NCBI RefSeq assembly: GCF_017876545.1 | Contig: NZ_JAGIOD010000001.1 | Span: 2,480,001 to 2,544,000 of the forward strand | DNA from: Brachybacterium sacelli | GTDB lineage: Bacteria; Actinomycetota; Actinomycetes; Actinomycetales; Dermabacteraceae | DNA length: 64,000 nucleotides | Direction of reading: 5' to 3' | Part shown: in pieces, positions 1 through 8,850 of the stretch | Position numbering within the stretch: position 1 is the stretch's first letter | How the letters are laid out: every line of letters begins with the position of its first letter | Notes under the pieces: model-generated | Told to the model about the DNA's origin: nothing | Seen by the model: the letters and a program-made list of their open reading frames with translations, nothing else | The model's database searches: none | Program-made: the position numbers and the translations under genes

Positions 1-1
1 C

Positions 2-409
2 TTCGACGCCGACGAGTACGTGTTCGCCGCCCTCCGTGCGGGGGCGAGCGGGTTCCTGCTCAAGGATTCCACACCCGAGGAGCTGGTCCAGGCGGTGCGC
101 GTGGTCGCCGGGGGTGACTCGCTGCTGGCACCGCGCGTGACCCGCGCCCTGATCGCCGATTTCGTGGCCCGTCCCGAGCGGTCCCCGCGGCCCGACGCCA
201 GTCTCAGCGCGCTCACCGACCGCGAGCTCGACGTGCTGCGTCTGGTGGCGCAGGGTCTGGCGAACCGGGAGATCGCCGAGGAGCTGGTGATGGCCGAACA
301 GACCGTGAAGTCCCATGTCTCCCGCATGCTCACCAAACTGTCCCTGCGCGATCGCACGCAGCTGGTGGTGGCCGCCTATGAATCGGGGCTGGTGCGCGCG
401 GGGGAGTGA
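2..409 (+). CDS. LuxR/NarL-type response regulator, C-terminal part
   Basis: The 5' end lies outside the window, and the frame is open from base 2. The visible part begins near the end of a receiver domain (FDADEYVFAALRAGASGFLLKD, the beta5 conserved-Lys region) and continues into a GerE/LuxR helix-turn-helix (LTDRELDVLRLVAQGLANREIAEEL, then QTVKSHVSRMLTKL). This is typical of NarL-family DNA-binding response regulators. The cognate histidine kinase is probably upstream, outside the window. The gene ends 17 bases before the convergent kinase gene ends. Confidence 0.9.
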   Translation, partial: FDADEYVFAALRAGASGFLLKDSTPEELVQAVRVVAGGDSLLAPRVTRALIADFVARPERSPRPDASLSALTDRELDVLRLVAQGLANREIAEELVMAEQTVKSHVSRMLTKLSLRDRTQLVVAAYESGLVRAGE

Positions 410-426
410 CCCTCAGTCACGGGCGC

Positions 427-1560
427 TCACGCCAGGGCCGCCCACAGCAGGGCGGCGGCGCCGGCGAGGCACAGCAGCGCGATCAGCAGCAGGAGCACGC
501 CGATCCAGGTCCCTCCCGTCCGACGCGCCGGTTGCGAGGCCGGCGGGTCGGGGACGGCGCGCTCGGTGGGAGAGCTCGCCGAGCGGGACAGGGCCGTGAG
601 CCGCTCGTGGAGGCCCGGGGCGAGGCCGGTGAGCGAGGCGGGGCCGTCCAGCGGCACCTGGGGCAGGGCGTCCGTCGCCTCGACCCGGTCGGGGACCTCG
701 AAGGCTCGGCCGTCGGCGGTGCGAGCCCATGCCGAGGCCGGGGCGGTCGGCGGCGGGATCCGGTCCCGGGCTTCCGCCGCGGTGGGCCGGCCCGCCGGGT
801 CGGCCTCGAGCATCGCCTGCAGCAGCTCGCCCAGCGGCCCCATGGCCGGGTCGGCGCCGCCGGTGAGCACCTCGCTGACGCGCCGGGGGAGCTGGGCGGG
901 CTCCAGGCGCTCCCGTGGGGGCAGCGGGGCGAGGGCCTCGAGGGCGCAGGCCGCGGCAGCCCAGACGTCCTGGGCGGCGGAGGTCCCGAGCCCCTCGAGG
1001 ATCTCCGGGGCCATGAAGCCGGGGGTCCCGTGCACGAAACCGGTCTCCGTCAATCGCACGTCGGACTCGTGCAGTGCGATGCCGAAATCGGCCAGCAGCA
1101 GGTGCGGGGAGTCCTCGCCGGTGACCTCCAGCAGCAGGTTGGCGGGCTTGACGTCGCGGTGGAACCAGCGGGACGCGTGCATCGCGGCGAGGGCGTCGAG
1201 CAGCTGCCGCAGCAGCTGGGCCACCAGCGAGGGCGAGAGCGCCCCGTGGTCGGCGAGCGCCCCGGCCAGGGTGCCACCGTGGACGAGGGGCATCACCAGC
1301 ACGATCGTGTCGTCCTCCGCGACCCAGGTGTAGGGCGGCAGGAGGTGGGGGTGCGCGCCCAGACCCTGGGCCGAGCCGACCGTCTGCTCACGCACGAAGC
1401 GCAGCACCTCGGCGCCGTCGCGCTGACGCATCACCTTGGCCGCGCAGACCGCTCCGTACCGACGGTCGATCGCACGCCACAGGGACCCCGAGGCGCCCCG
1501 GGCGAGGGGATCGAGCAGCTCGATGCGGCCGGCGATGACATCGGACATGATGGTGGTCAT
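427..1560 (-). CDS. Membrane-anchored serine/threonine protein kinase
   Basis: This is a 377-residue Hanks-type kinase. Visible elements are a glycine-rich loop (LARGASGSLW), the ATP-binding lysine in AAKVM, the catalytic loop HRDVKPANLLL, and DFG followed by an activation segment with GTPGFMAPE. The C-terminal tail holds a Pro/Arg-rich linker and one transmembrane helix (GVLLLLIALLCLAGAAALLW) at the very end, so the kinase domain should face the cytoplasm. No extracellular PASTA or sensor domain follows. I chose the ATG at 1560 (MTTIMSDV); 1548 is an alternative, and upstream codons run into the divergent gene. It is divergent from a secreted protein gene starting at 1595, so the two may share a control region. 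The substrate is unknown. Confidence 0.88.
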   Translation of the reverse strand: MTTIMSDVIAGRIELLDPLARGASGSLWRAIDRRYGAVCAAKVMRQRDGAEVLRFVREQTVGSAQGLGAHPHLLPPYTWVAEDDTIVLVMPLVHGGTLAGALADHGALSPSLVAQLLRQLLDALAAMHASRWFHRDVKPANLLLEVTGEDSPHLLLADFGIALHESDVRLTETGFVHGTPGFMAPEILEGLGTSAAQDVWAAAACALEALAPLPPRERLEPAQLPRRVSEVLTGGADPAMGPLGELLQAMLEADPAGRPTAAEARDRIPPPTAPASAWARTADGRAFEVPDRVEATDALPQVPLDGPASLTGLAPGLHERLTALSRSASSPTERAVPDPPASQPARRTGGTWIGVLLLLIALLCLAGAAALLWAALA

Positions 1561-1594
1561 GCTAGGGCACGGTCCCATCACCCCAGGAGCGCGC

Positions 1595-2905
1595 ATGACC
1601 CGACGACCACGGTGGACACCACTGTCCCTGGTGCTGGCGGCCGCCCTGGCGCTCTTCGGCGTCGCCCCGGCCGCCCTCGCCGACCCCACCACCGATCAGG
1701 GCGATCCTCCTCAGCACGCCTATGCCGCCGAGGGTCAGGAGATCGCCGGTGGGGACTCGCTCGCACAGGCCGCGCCGATCGTCCCCGGGATCCATCGCGA
1801 CACCTTCGATCGCGGCGGCGAGGAGCAGTTCGGCGAGGGGACGACGAAGTACTACCGGGTCGCCGTCGAGGACGGGCAGCGCGTCCACGCCGCAGCGACC
1901 ATCGCCGCGCCGCCGTACCCCGAGGGCCTGCCCGAACAGGACAGCCCGCTGGCCGCCGGGGTCTCCTTCGTCACCGCGGGAGGAGAGGCCTGCGAGGAGA
2001 GCGGCACCGACGACGTGGGCGAGGCCTTCACCGGGGACGGCCCGATCACCACGACGGCCGTCTCCTCCACCGTCGGGTCCGACGGATGCTCGGGCGACGA
2101 ACTGTTCGTGCAGGTCACCAGGGCCGGTACGAGGTCGGCCGAGGTGCCGCTGCCGATCGAGATCCAGGTCGCCGTCCAGCCCTCCGGGCTCGGCGGCGGC
2201 AGTCCCGTGGTGGACGAGGAGATCGAGGACGCCGGGGCCTCCCCGGTCGCTCCCGCGGACTCCGCACCGATCACGCTGGGGCGCTCCTTCGCCGGGGCCG
2301 CCCCGCTCGAGCCCGGCTCGTACGTGGTCGAGCTGGTGCCCGGCGAGACCGGACTGGTCAGGATCGAGGTGCAGGAGGGCCAGCGCCTGCGATGGCGCAC
2401 CGAGGTGACCTCCGCGCCGGAGCAGGAGGCGGGCACGCTCTCGCTGCGCACCTTCAACGCCGCCCGCGCACCGGTGTGGGTCGGTGAGGGCACCATGCCG
2501 CTCAGCGGCTCCGACCGGGTCGCGGGCGGGGGCATGGGTGCTCCGGTCGACCTCGGCAATCGCAGCTCCGAGCTCGAGGCGGTGCAGACCGCGTGGGTGC
2601 CGGGCACCCACACCATCCAGCTCCAGCGCCTGCAGCGCGCGGCCGACGCCGACCCGGCGGGCAACGAGCCCGTCACGCTCATCCTCACCCTCGAGGTCGA
2701 GGGAGAGGTCGCCGAGGACGCCGCGGAGAGCCCCGTGCTCGAGCTCGGGGAGACCACCTCCGGGGCGGGGGACCGGGCAGGCCTGCTCGGGATCGACGGC
2801 GGCCTGGGCCGCATCGCCCTGTTCGTCGGGGCGGGCCTGCTCACCCTGATGGCGCTGACGACCGGCACCGCCGGCGTGCTGGTGCTGCGGCTGCGCCGGG
2901 GCTGA
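1595..2905 (+). CDS. Exported, C-terminally membrane-anchored protein of unknown function
   Basis: The product is 436 residues. An N-terminal Sec signal peptide (MTRRPRW, then hydrophobic LSLVLAAALALFGVAPAALA) is followed by a long acidic extracellular region. This region contains two similar beta-rich segments, each opening with a phrase of the type PIVPGIHRDTF or PLEPGSYVVELVPGE. A single C-terminal transmembrane helix ends in LRLRRG, which predicts a type I anchored surface protein. AGGAG lies 5 bases before the ATG. It is divergent from the Ser/Thr kinase at 427-1560. Similar pairs often sit next to von Willebrand A-domain genes in actinobacteria, but I see none here and do not assign a function. 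Confidence 0.75.
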   Translation: MTRRPRWTPLSLVLAAALALFGVAPAALADPTTDQGDPPQHAYAAEGQEIAGGDSLAQAAPIVPGIHRDTFDRGGEEQFGEGTTKYYRVAVEDGQRVHAAATIAAPPYPEGLPEQDSPLAAGVSFVTAGGEACEESGTDDVGEAFTGDGPITTTAVSSTVGSDGCSGDELFVQVTRAGTRSAEVPLPIEIQVAVQPSGLGGGSPVVDEEIEDAGASPVAPADSAPITLGRSFAGAAPLEPGSYVVELVPGETGLVRIEVQEGQRLRWRTEVTSAPEQEAGTLSLRTFNAARAPVWVGEGTMPLSGSDRVAGGGMGAPVDLGNRSSELEAVQTAWVPGTHTIQLQRLQRAADADPAGNEPVTLILTLEVEGEVAEDAAESPVLELGETTSGAGDRAGLLGIDGGLGRIALFVGAGLLTLMALTTGTAGVLVLRLRRG

Positions 2906-2918
2906 GGCTCACCCGCGC

Positions 2919-4754
2919 TCATCCGCTCCAGGCCTCCCACAACCGGGCATAGACGGCGCCGCGGGCGACCAGCTGGTCATGGGTGCCCTGCTCGACCACG
3001 CGGCCGTCGGCCATCACCAGGATGCGGTCGGCGACCATCGCCTGCGAGAGCCGATGGGCGACGATGATCGTGGTGCGGCCACGGGCGATCTCGAGCGCGG
3101 CCCGCTCGAGCACGCGGGCCCCGGAGGAGCCCTCGTCGGCCGTGGCCTCGTCGAGCACCAGCACCGCCGGTTCCCGCAGCGCGACGCGGGCGAGCGCGAG
3201 CTGCTGGGACTGCTCGGCCGTGAGCCGCTCGCCCTTCTCCCCGACTTCGGTGTCCAGTCCGAGGGGCAGGCGCTGCGCCCACACCTCGGCATCGACCCGG
3301 CGCAGAGCGGCCCACAGCTCCTCGTCGGTGGAGCGGGGGCTGGCCAGGCGCAGGTCCTCCCGCAGGGTGCCGCGGAAGACGTGCACGTCCTGGCTGACGA
3401 TCGAGGCATGGGCACGGATCGCCTCGATGTCCGCGTGGGCCAGATCGACACCGCCGTGCAGCACCCGCCCGTGGCGGGGGACGAGGGTGCCGGCCAGGAT
3501 CGCCGCGAGCGTCGACTTGCCGGCTCCGGAGGCCCCCACCAGCGAGATCACCTCGCCCGGAGCGATGTCCAGCCCCATCGGGTGCAGCACGGTGCGCTCC
3601 ACGCCGTCCTCGTCGGTGCGGTAGGCGTGGGAGACCTCCTCGAGACGGATCGAGGAGTCCGAGGGACGCTCGTCGCCGGGAGAGGCGGCCGGATCGATCG
3701 AGGAGATCACCCCGACCATGCGCGAGACGCTCGCGACCGCCGACTGCACCTCGTCGAGGTTGAAGATGACGGCCATCATCGGCCAGAACAGGCTGATCAG
3801 GTAGATGCCGGCCGCGGTGACCACACCGATGGGCGCACCCGCCACGTGCACCATCACGAAGCCGAGCACCAGCACCAGCAGCAGGGCGAGGTTCTCGGGG
3901 ATGTTGATGAGCCCGACCAGGCGGCCCACCAGGTACATCACCCGCATGTTCAGCACCGAGGCGGTCTCCGAGAGCACCGCGACGTGGCGGGTCTCGCGCC
4001 GCTCGATGCCGTAGGCGTGGACGGTGGGGATGCCGTGGATCGCCGAGAGCAGGCCCTGGGCGCGGGCGCCCATCGCGATCCGTTCCCGGCGGTACAGGGG
4101 CGCGGTGCGGCGCAGGTACCAGACGGTCGCGATCGCATACAGAGGAACCACGGTGACCACCAGGATCAGCAGCCACGGCGACAGCGTCGCCATGCCGATC
4201 ATCGTCACCACGACGTAGAAGCCCATCTGGATAAGCGAGGGGACCAGGTTGTTCACCGCGCGTGCGGCCACGTCGACGTCGTCGGCCACCCGGGAGAGGG
4301 CGTCGCCGATGCCGGTGCGCTCCATGGTCTGCGCAGGCAGGTCGAGGGCGCGGTCGATGACGTCTTCGCGCATCCCCGCCAGGATCCGCTGGCCCAGGGC
4401 GGAGACCATCGACCAGCCTGCCGCGGCCAGCACCGCCTGCACCAGGCCCACGCCCAGGATCTGTGCGCCCAGCCGCCAGGCGTCCGCGGTGGTGCCGCCC
4501 CCGCCCGCCACCACGTCGACCGCCGCGCCGATGAGCCGGGGGAGGATCGCCGCGGCGGCGGCACCGCCGATGGTGACCAGGCCGGTCACCAGGGCGGCGC
4601 CCCAGTGCTCGCGGAGCTTGCCGAGCATGAAGGTGAGGGTGGCCCCGGCGCCGGCGATGGGCAGCAGCTGCGCATGCTCGGCGAGCTGGCGCCGAGCGGT
4701 GGCGTCCTGGGCCAGGACCTCCTCGAGCGGGCGCTTCCAGTCGATGTCGCTCAT
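2919..4754 (-). CDS. ABC exporter half-transporter with catalytic-type Walker motifs
   Basis: A 611-residue fusion of a six-helix ABC exporter membrane domain (about residues 50-330) to one ATPase domain. Walker A is intact (LVGASGAGKST) and so is Walker B with the catalytic Glu (VLVLDEATADEG). The H-loop His is present (IIVAHRLS). The ABC signature is degenerate: LTAEQSQQ replaces LSGGQ. Its ATG overlaps the stop of the upstream half-transporter by ATGA (4751-4754), so the two are translationally coupled and very probably form a heterodimer. The Walker motifs here would pair with the intact signature of the partner to build one working ATP site. The substrate is unknown. Confidence 0.88.
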   Translation of the reverse strand: MSDIDWKRPLEEVLAQDATARRQLAEHAQLLPIAGAGATLTFMLGKLREHWGAALVTGLVTIGGAAAAAILPRLIGAAVDVVAGGGGTTADAWRLGAQILGVGLVQAVLAAAGWSMVSALGQRILAGMREDVIDRALDLPAQTMERTGIGDALSRVADDVDVAARAVNNLVPSLIQMGFYVVVTMIGMATLSPWLLILVVTVVPLYAIATVWYLRRTAPLYRRERIAMGARAQGLLSAIHGIPTVHAYGIERRETRHVAVLSETASVLNMRVMYLVGRLVGLINIPENLALLLVLVLGFVMVHVAGAPIGVVTAAGIYLISLFWPMMAVIFNLDEVQSAVASVSRMVGVISSIDPAASPGDERPSDSSIRLEEVSHAYRTDEDGVERTVLHPMGLDIAPGEVISLVGASGAGKSTLAAILAGTLVPRHGRVLHGGVDLAHADIEAIRAHASIVSQDVHVFRGTLREDLRLASPRSTDEELWAALRRVDAEVWAQRLPLGLDTEVGEKGERLTAEQSQQLALARVALREPAVLVLDEATADEGSSGARVLERAALEIARGRTTIIVAHRLSQAMVADRILVMADGRVVEQGTHDQLVARGAVYARLWEAWSG

Positions 4755-6589
4755 CGCTGCACCATCTCCCGGTAGTCGTCGTGCTCCATGAGGTCGAGGT
4801 GACCGCCCTCGGCGGCGATCCCGCCGTCGCGCAGATGCACCACCCGGTCCGCCGCCCGCAGCAGGGCGGGGGAGCGGGTGACCACGAGCGTGGCCCGGTC
4901 GGTGCGACGGCGGGCTGCGACCAGCGCCTCGGCGATGGCCTGCTCGGTGACCGCGTCGACCGCGGTGGTGGGGTCCTGCAGCACCATCACGGGGGTGTCC
5001 GCCGCGACGGCGCGGGCCAGGGCGATCCGCTGGCGCTGACCGCCGGAGAGGTTGGAGCCGCGATCGAGGATGCGCGAGTCGTACCCCTCGGGCAGGATCC
5101 GCAGCATGTCCTCCGCGCCCGCGGCGCGCAGGGCGGCGTCGGCCCAGGCGTCGTCGCTGCCGTCGGTCGCCGTGCCGTCCGGGGCACGAGTGGCCAGCTG
5201 CTCGCGCAGGGTGCCGTCGAAGAGGTCCACCACGTGCGGTTCGACCAGCAGGTCGCTGCGCAGTCCCGCGCGCTCGACCGGGGAGATCGCGGTCGTGCCC
5301 ACGAGGGCGCCGGCGTCGTGGTGCCCGCTGACGGCATCGATGATCGCCTCACCGTCACGTACATCGGAGCAGGCCACGGCCACGAACGAGCCGTCGGGCA
5401 CGCTGAGGCCGTACTCGGGCAGGTGCAGTCCGCCGGCACCGCCCCGGCGCTGCTGCGGGGCGCCGGCGCCGTCCCCGCGGTCGTCGCGGGCGACGGAGAG
5501 CGCGTCCAGGGTGAGGCCCGGGTCGTCCACGTCGCGCCCGAGATCAGTGAACAGGTCGCGCACACGCCGGGCGGAGGTGGACATGCTCGCCCACCACACC
5601 GGGATGTTCGACAGTCCCTGGAGCGACCCCATGACCTGACGGGCCACGCCGACCACGGCGATCAGCGCTCCGATGCCGAGCTCTCCCTGCAGACCGCGGA
5701 GGGTGGCGATCAGCACCACGGCGGCGAGCATCGCCCCGGTCACCAGGGTGGTGAGACCCGAGGAGATGCCGGAGTAGCGGGCGTTGACCAGCGCCGCCTC
5801 GAGGGCCACCCGGGAGCGGCGGCGGTAGTGCGCGCGGGCCCGCGACTGCACGCCGAGGCCCTGCAGCACCCGCAGGCCGTGGACCAGGTCGGTGGCCGTG
5901 GCGGCGGCCTCGGCTGCCTCGCTCTGCTGGGCGTCGTAGCGCCGGGACAGGGTCGGGGTGATTACGCGGACCACGAGGACCATCACCACGATGCCGGCCA
6001 GCATCGCGGCACCGAGCCACACGTCCTGCAGGGCCATCCAGCCCGTCGCCCCGAGGATGACCAGGCCGGAGGGGAAGAGCCACGGCAGCATGTCCAGCAC
6101 GTCGGAGGCCTTGTCGGCGTCCGAGGTGGCGATCGAGAGCACTTCGCCGGCAGGGCGCCGGACCAGACGTGAGCGGGGGTCGAGCACCGCGCCGGTCAGG
6201 CCCACGCGCAGCCGGTGGCGCTCGTACATGCAGGCCTTCTGGCTCTCGACGAAGGTGTAGATCCACAGCAGCATCCCGATCAGGCGCACCCCGATGAGGA
6301 CCGCCGCACCGATCAGCGTGACGGCGAGGTCCCCGGCGACGATCCCGCGGTCGATGACCATGCCCAGCAGGATCGGCATGACCATCTCGGCGGCCTCGGA
6401 CACTGCTGCCAGGGGCAGCACGACCGCGAGCATCCGGGGGTGATTGCGCACGACGGAGGCCAGCACCCCGGGCCGGCGCGCGGCAGGGGTGCGGGACTCG
6501 GAGGCAGGGTCGGCTGCCGTGGACGGCTCCACGAGGGTCGAGGTATCGGACACCTGATAGATCCAACCCTGACGGGGGTCCAGGTGCAA
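4751..6589 (-). CDS. ABC exporter half-transporter with degenerate Walker A
   Basis: The product is 612 residues: an exporter-type membrane domain followed by an ATPase domain. The signature LSGGQRQRIALARA is intact. The expected Walker A position reads VAVACSDVRDGEAI, without GxxGxGKS/T, and Walker B ends VLQDPT instead of DE, so this half is not expected to hydrolyse ATP at its own site. I chose a TTG start at 6589 because GGGGAGG lies 8 bases upstream and the length then matches the 611-residue partner; a GTG at 6553 is the alternative. Longer in-frame extensions would cross the start of the divergent gene at 6666. It is coupled to the next gene by ATGA. Confidence 0.82.
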   Translation of the reverse strand: MHLDPRQGWIYQVSDTSTLVEPSTAADPASESRTPAARRPGVLASVVRNHPRMLAVVLPLAAVSEAAEMVMPILLGMVIDRGIVAGDLAVTLIGAAVLIGVRLIGMLLWIYTFVESQKACMYERHRLRVGLTGAVLDPRSRLVRRPAGEVLSIATSDADKASDVLDMLPWLFPSGLVILGATGWMALQDVWLGAAMLAGIVVMVLVVRVITPTLSRRYDAQQSEAAEAAATATDLVHGLRVLQGLGVQSRARAHYRRRSRVALEAALVNARYSGISSGLTTLVTGAMLAAVVLIATLRGLQGELGIGALIAVVGVARQVMGSLQGLSNIPVWWASMSTSARRVRDLFTDLGRDVDDPGLTLDALSVARDDRGDGAGAPQQRRGGAGGLHLPEYGLSVPDGSFVAVACSDVRDGEAIIDAVSGHHDAGALVGTTAISPVERAGLRSDLLVEPHVVDLFDGTLREQLATRAPDGTATDGSDDAWADAALRAAGAEDMLRILPEGYDSRILDRGSNLSGGQRQRIALARAVAADTPVMVLQDPTTAVDAVTEQAIAEALVAARRRTDRATLVVTRSPALLRAADRVVHLRDGGIAAEGGHLDLMEHDDYREMVQR

Positions 6590-6665
6590 CGTGTTTTCCT
6601 CCCCGATCCCCGCAGCGCTCGACGGTGACAGAATGAGCGGACCGACCCCGACCCGAGGAGCTGCC

Positions 6666-7286
6666 ATGAGCGAGAGATCCGTCGAGCTGTTCGTCGACCC
6701 CGTCTGCCCCTTCGCCTGGATGACCAGCCGATGGCTGCTGCACGCCGCCGCGGTCCGGGACATCACGCCGACGTTCTCGGTGATGTCCCTGTCCGTGCTC
6801 AACGAGGGGCGCGACCTCGATGAGGGCTACCGCCGGATGCTCGATGACGCCTGGGGCCCGGCGCGGCTGTCGATCGCCATCCACCGCCAGGAGGGCGCGG
6901 AGGCCTTCGCCCGCTGGTACAGCGCCTGGGGCGAGCGTTATCACGTGGGCGGACAACAGGAGGATCGTCGCGCCGTCGCCGAGCAGGCCCTCGCCGCCGC
7001 CGAACTGCCCGCCTCCCTGATCGAGGCCTACGAGCCCGTCGCGGGCGATGTCCTCGACGTGGCGCTGCGCGCCTCGCACGACGGGGCGATCTCCCGCGTC
7101 GGCGAGGACGTCGGCACCCCGGTGATCTCCTTCGGCGGGGGCACGGCCTACTTCGGCCCCGTGGTCTCCCCGGCCCCGAAGGGGGAGGAGGCCGGCCGTC
7201 TGCTCGACGCACTGGCCACCATGGCCGAGATCGACGGCTTCTACGAGCTCAAGCGCACCCGGGCCGACGGCGTCGACCTCAGCTGA
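6666..7286 (+). CDS. DsbA-family protein of the mycothiol-dependent Rv2466c type
   Basis: A 206-residue thioredoxin-fold protein with the opening FVDPVCPFAWMTSRW typical of the Rv2466c (mycothiol-dependent nitroreductase/reductase) group. The active-site tetrad reads CPFA, so only the N-terminal Cys is present. A cis-Pro-like segment (VGTPVISFG) follows near residue 155. GAGGAG lies 6 bases before the ATG. The family uses mycothiol as reductant, which agrees with the MshA- and MshB-like genes at 20-22 kb. The reaction here is inferred from family only. It is followed 44 bases downstream by rpiB. Confidence 0.8.
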   Translation: MSERSVELFVDPVCPFAWMTSRWLLHAAAVRDITPTFSVMSLSVLNEGRDLDEGYRRMLDDAWGPARLSIAIHRQEGAEAFARWYSAWGERYHVGGQQEDRRAVAEQALAAAELPASLIEAYEPVAGDVLDVALRASHDGAISRVGEDVGTPVISFGGGTAYFGPVVSPAPKGEEAGRLLDALATMAEIDGFYELKRTRADGVDLS

Positions 7287-7330
7287 CGCCGCCCCGGTCC
7301 CCGCCCCACCACAGAGAGAGACACCCCGAC

Positions 7331-7813
7331 ATGCGCGTGCACATCGGCACCGACCACGCCGGCTTCGAGCTGAAGAACCGGCTGGTCGCGGCATTGCAGA
7401 AGAAGGGCCATGAGGTCACCGACCACGGTGCCCACCACTACGACGCCCTCGACGACTACCCGCCGTTCTGCACCGACGTGGGCGAGGCCGTGGTGGCCGG
7501 GCCGGGATCCTTCGGAGTGGTCATCGGCGGCTCCGGCAACGGCGAGCAGATCGCCGCGAACAAGGTGACGGGGGTGCGCGCCGCCCTGGTGTGGAACGAG
7601 GACACCGCCCGCCTCGCCCGCCAGCACAACGATGCCAACGTGATCTCCGTCGGCGCACGCCAGCATTCGGAGGAGGAGCTGGAGAACCTCATCGACCTGT
7701 TCCTCGCCGAGCCGTTCTCCGGCGAGGAGCGCCACCAGCGCCGCATCGACCTGATGGCCCGGTACGAGGAGACGGGCGGCTACGGCGGGTCCGCCTCGCC
7801 CACGCAGCCGTAA
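7331..7813 (+). CDS. rpiB: Ribose-5-phosphate isomerase B
   Basis: This 160-residue protein has the usual length for RpiB/LacAB. It interconverts ribose-5-phosphate and ribulose-5-phosphate in the cytoplasmic pentose phosphate pathway. It opens with MRVHIGTDHAGFELK (Asp-His substrate-binding pair) and carries GGSGNGEQIAANK, the actinobacterial form in which Glu replaces the catalytic Cys seen in the E. coli type. AGAGAG precedes the ATG. Its TAA stop overlaps the ATG of the DNA glycosylase gene by one base (TAATG at 7811), so the two are probably translationally coupled. Confidence 0.95.
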   Translation: MRVHIGTDHAGFELKNRLVAALQKKGHEVTDHGAHHYDALDDYPPFCTDVGEAVVAGPGSFGVVIGGSGNGEQIAANKVTGVRAALVWNEDTARLARQHNDANVISVGARQHSEEELENLIDLFLAEPFSGEERHQRRIDLMARYEETGGYGGSASPTQP

Positions 7814-8838
7814 TGCCGGAGGGCCACACCGTCCACCGGCTCGCCGCGGCCCTCGAACGCAGCTTCGGCGGACAGCGGGTGCGCGCCTCGAGTCCCCAGG
7901 GCCGCTTCTCGGACGCGGCCGAGCTGGACGGACTGGTGCTGCTGGGCGCCGAGGCGGTCGGCAAGCATCTGTTCCTCCCGCTGGCGCCGTCGGCCGACGT
8001 CGCAGCGGACTCCCCGGTGGTGCTTCACGTGCACATCCACCTCGGTCTGTACGGGTCGTGGACCTTCGCCGGGGACCCGGGCTTCGCCGACGCCCACGCG
8101 ATCGGAGCACCGCGCCTGCGCGTGGGCGAGCAGGAGGAGGCGGTCGGTGCGGACTGGCGCCGCCTGGTGCCGCGCCCGACGGTGCGCCTGCGCCTCGCCG
8201 GGCCGAGCGGGCTCGCGGACCTCACCGGACCCGCCACCTGCGAGGTGCTCGACGCCGTGGGCCGGCAGGCGGTGCTGGACCGGCTGGGCCCGGACCCGCT
8301 GCGCCCCGATCCCGACGGGGCGGGGCGGCGACGCTTCGCGGAGAGGGTGCGCCGCTCCCGCACCACGATCGGTGCTCTGTTGATGAACCAGCAGGTGATC
8401 GCCGGGATCGGGAACATCTACCGGGCCGAGGCCCTGTTCCGCGCCCGGCTGGATCCTCAGGTGCCGGGCACGGACCTCAGCGCCTTCCTGCTCGAGGACC
8501 TATGGGAGGACCTGGTCGCGCTGCTGGCCTACGGCGCCCGCACCGGGCGGATCGTCACCACCGAGCCCGAGCACCGTGATCTCGAGGCCCGGATCCTCGA
8601 GCGCTCGCGCGGCACCCGGCAGAACGGTGACGAGGACGCCGGCGTCGTGCCGCGCGAGAAGTCGTTCTACGTCTACCACCGCCAGACGCTGCCCTGTCGC
8701 CTGTGCGGCACCACGGTGCGCTCGCAGGACCTGGCCGCCCGTACCGTCTTCTGGTGCCCGCGCTGCCAGCGTGTGCGCAGCCGGCGCTCGAACTGGACCC
8801 GCGAGCACCCCGCCGCCGCGTGGGCGCTGTCCTCGTGA
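7813..8838 (+). CDS. nei: Fpg/Nei-family DNA glycosylase (endonuclease VIII-like)
   Basis: A 341-residue base-excision repair enzyme. It begins MPEGHTVHRLA: Pro2 becomes the N-terminal nucleophile after Met removal and Glu3 is the acid/base residue. GKHLF gives the conserved Lys. The helix-two-turn-helix segment is around MNQQVIAGIGNIYRAEALFRA. The C-terminal zinc finger is CRLCG...WCPRCQ (C-x2-C-x16-C-x2-C). The HTVHRLA opening places it with Nei1-type rather than classical Fpg proteins. Such enzymes remove oxidised pyrimidines and cut the abasic site. The start overlaps the rpiB stop. Confidence 0.92.
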   Translation: MPEGHTVHRLAAALERSFGGQRVRASSPQGRFSDAAELDGLVLLGAEAVGKHLFLPLAPSADVAADSPVVLHVHIHLGLYGSWTFAGDPGFADAHAIGAPRLRVGEQEEAVGADWRRLVPRPTVRLRLAGPSGLADLTGPATCEVLDAVGRQAVLDRLGPDPLRPDPDGAGRRRFAERVRRSRTTIGALLMNQQVIAGIGNIYRAEALFRARLDPQVPGTDLSAFLLEDLWEDLVALLAYGARTGRIVTTEPEHRDLEARILERSRGTRQNGDEDAGVVPREKSFYVYHRQTLPCRLCGTTVRSQDLAARTVFWCPRCQRVRSRRSNWTREHPAAAWALSS

Positions 8839-8850
8839 GAGCGTAGGACG

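Noticed and set aside
406..2487. A 693-codon open frame on the plus strand over the kinase and surface-protein genes
   Set aside because: It is Arg/Gly-rich with no domain and lies in the shadow frame of two well-supported genes. Long false frames are expected at this GC content.
2979..4775. A 598-codon plus-strand frame opposite the ABC exporter gene
   Set aside because: It is antisense to a clear ABC transporter with full motifs and has low-complexity His/Asp/Gly-rich composition.
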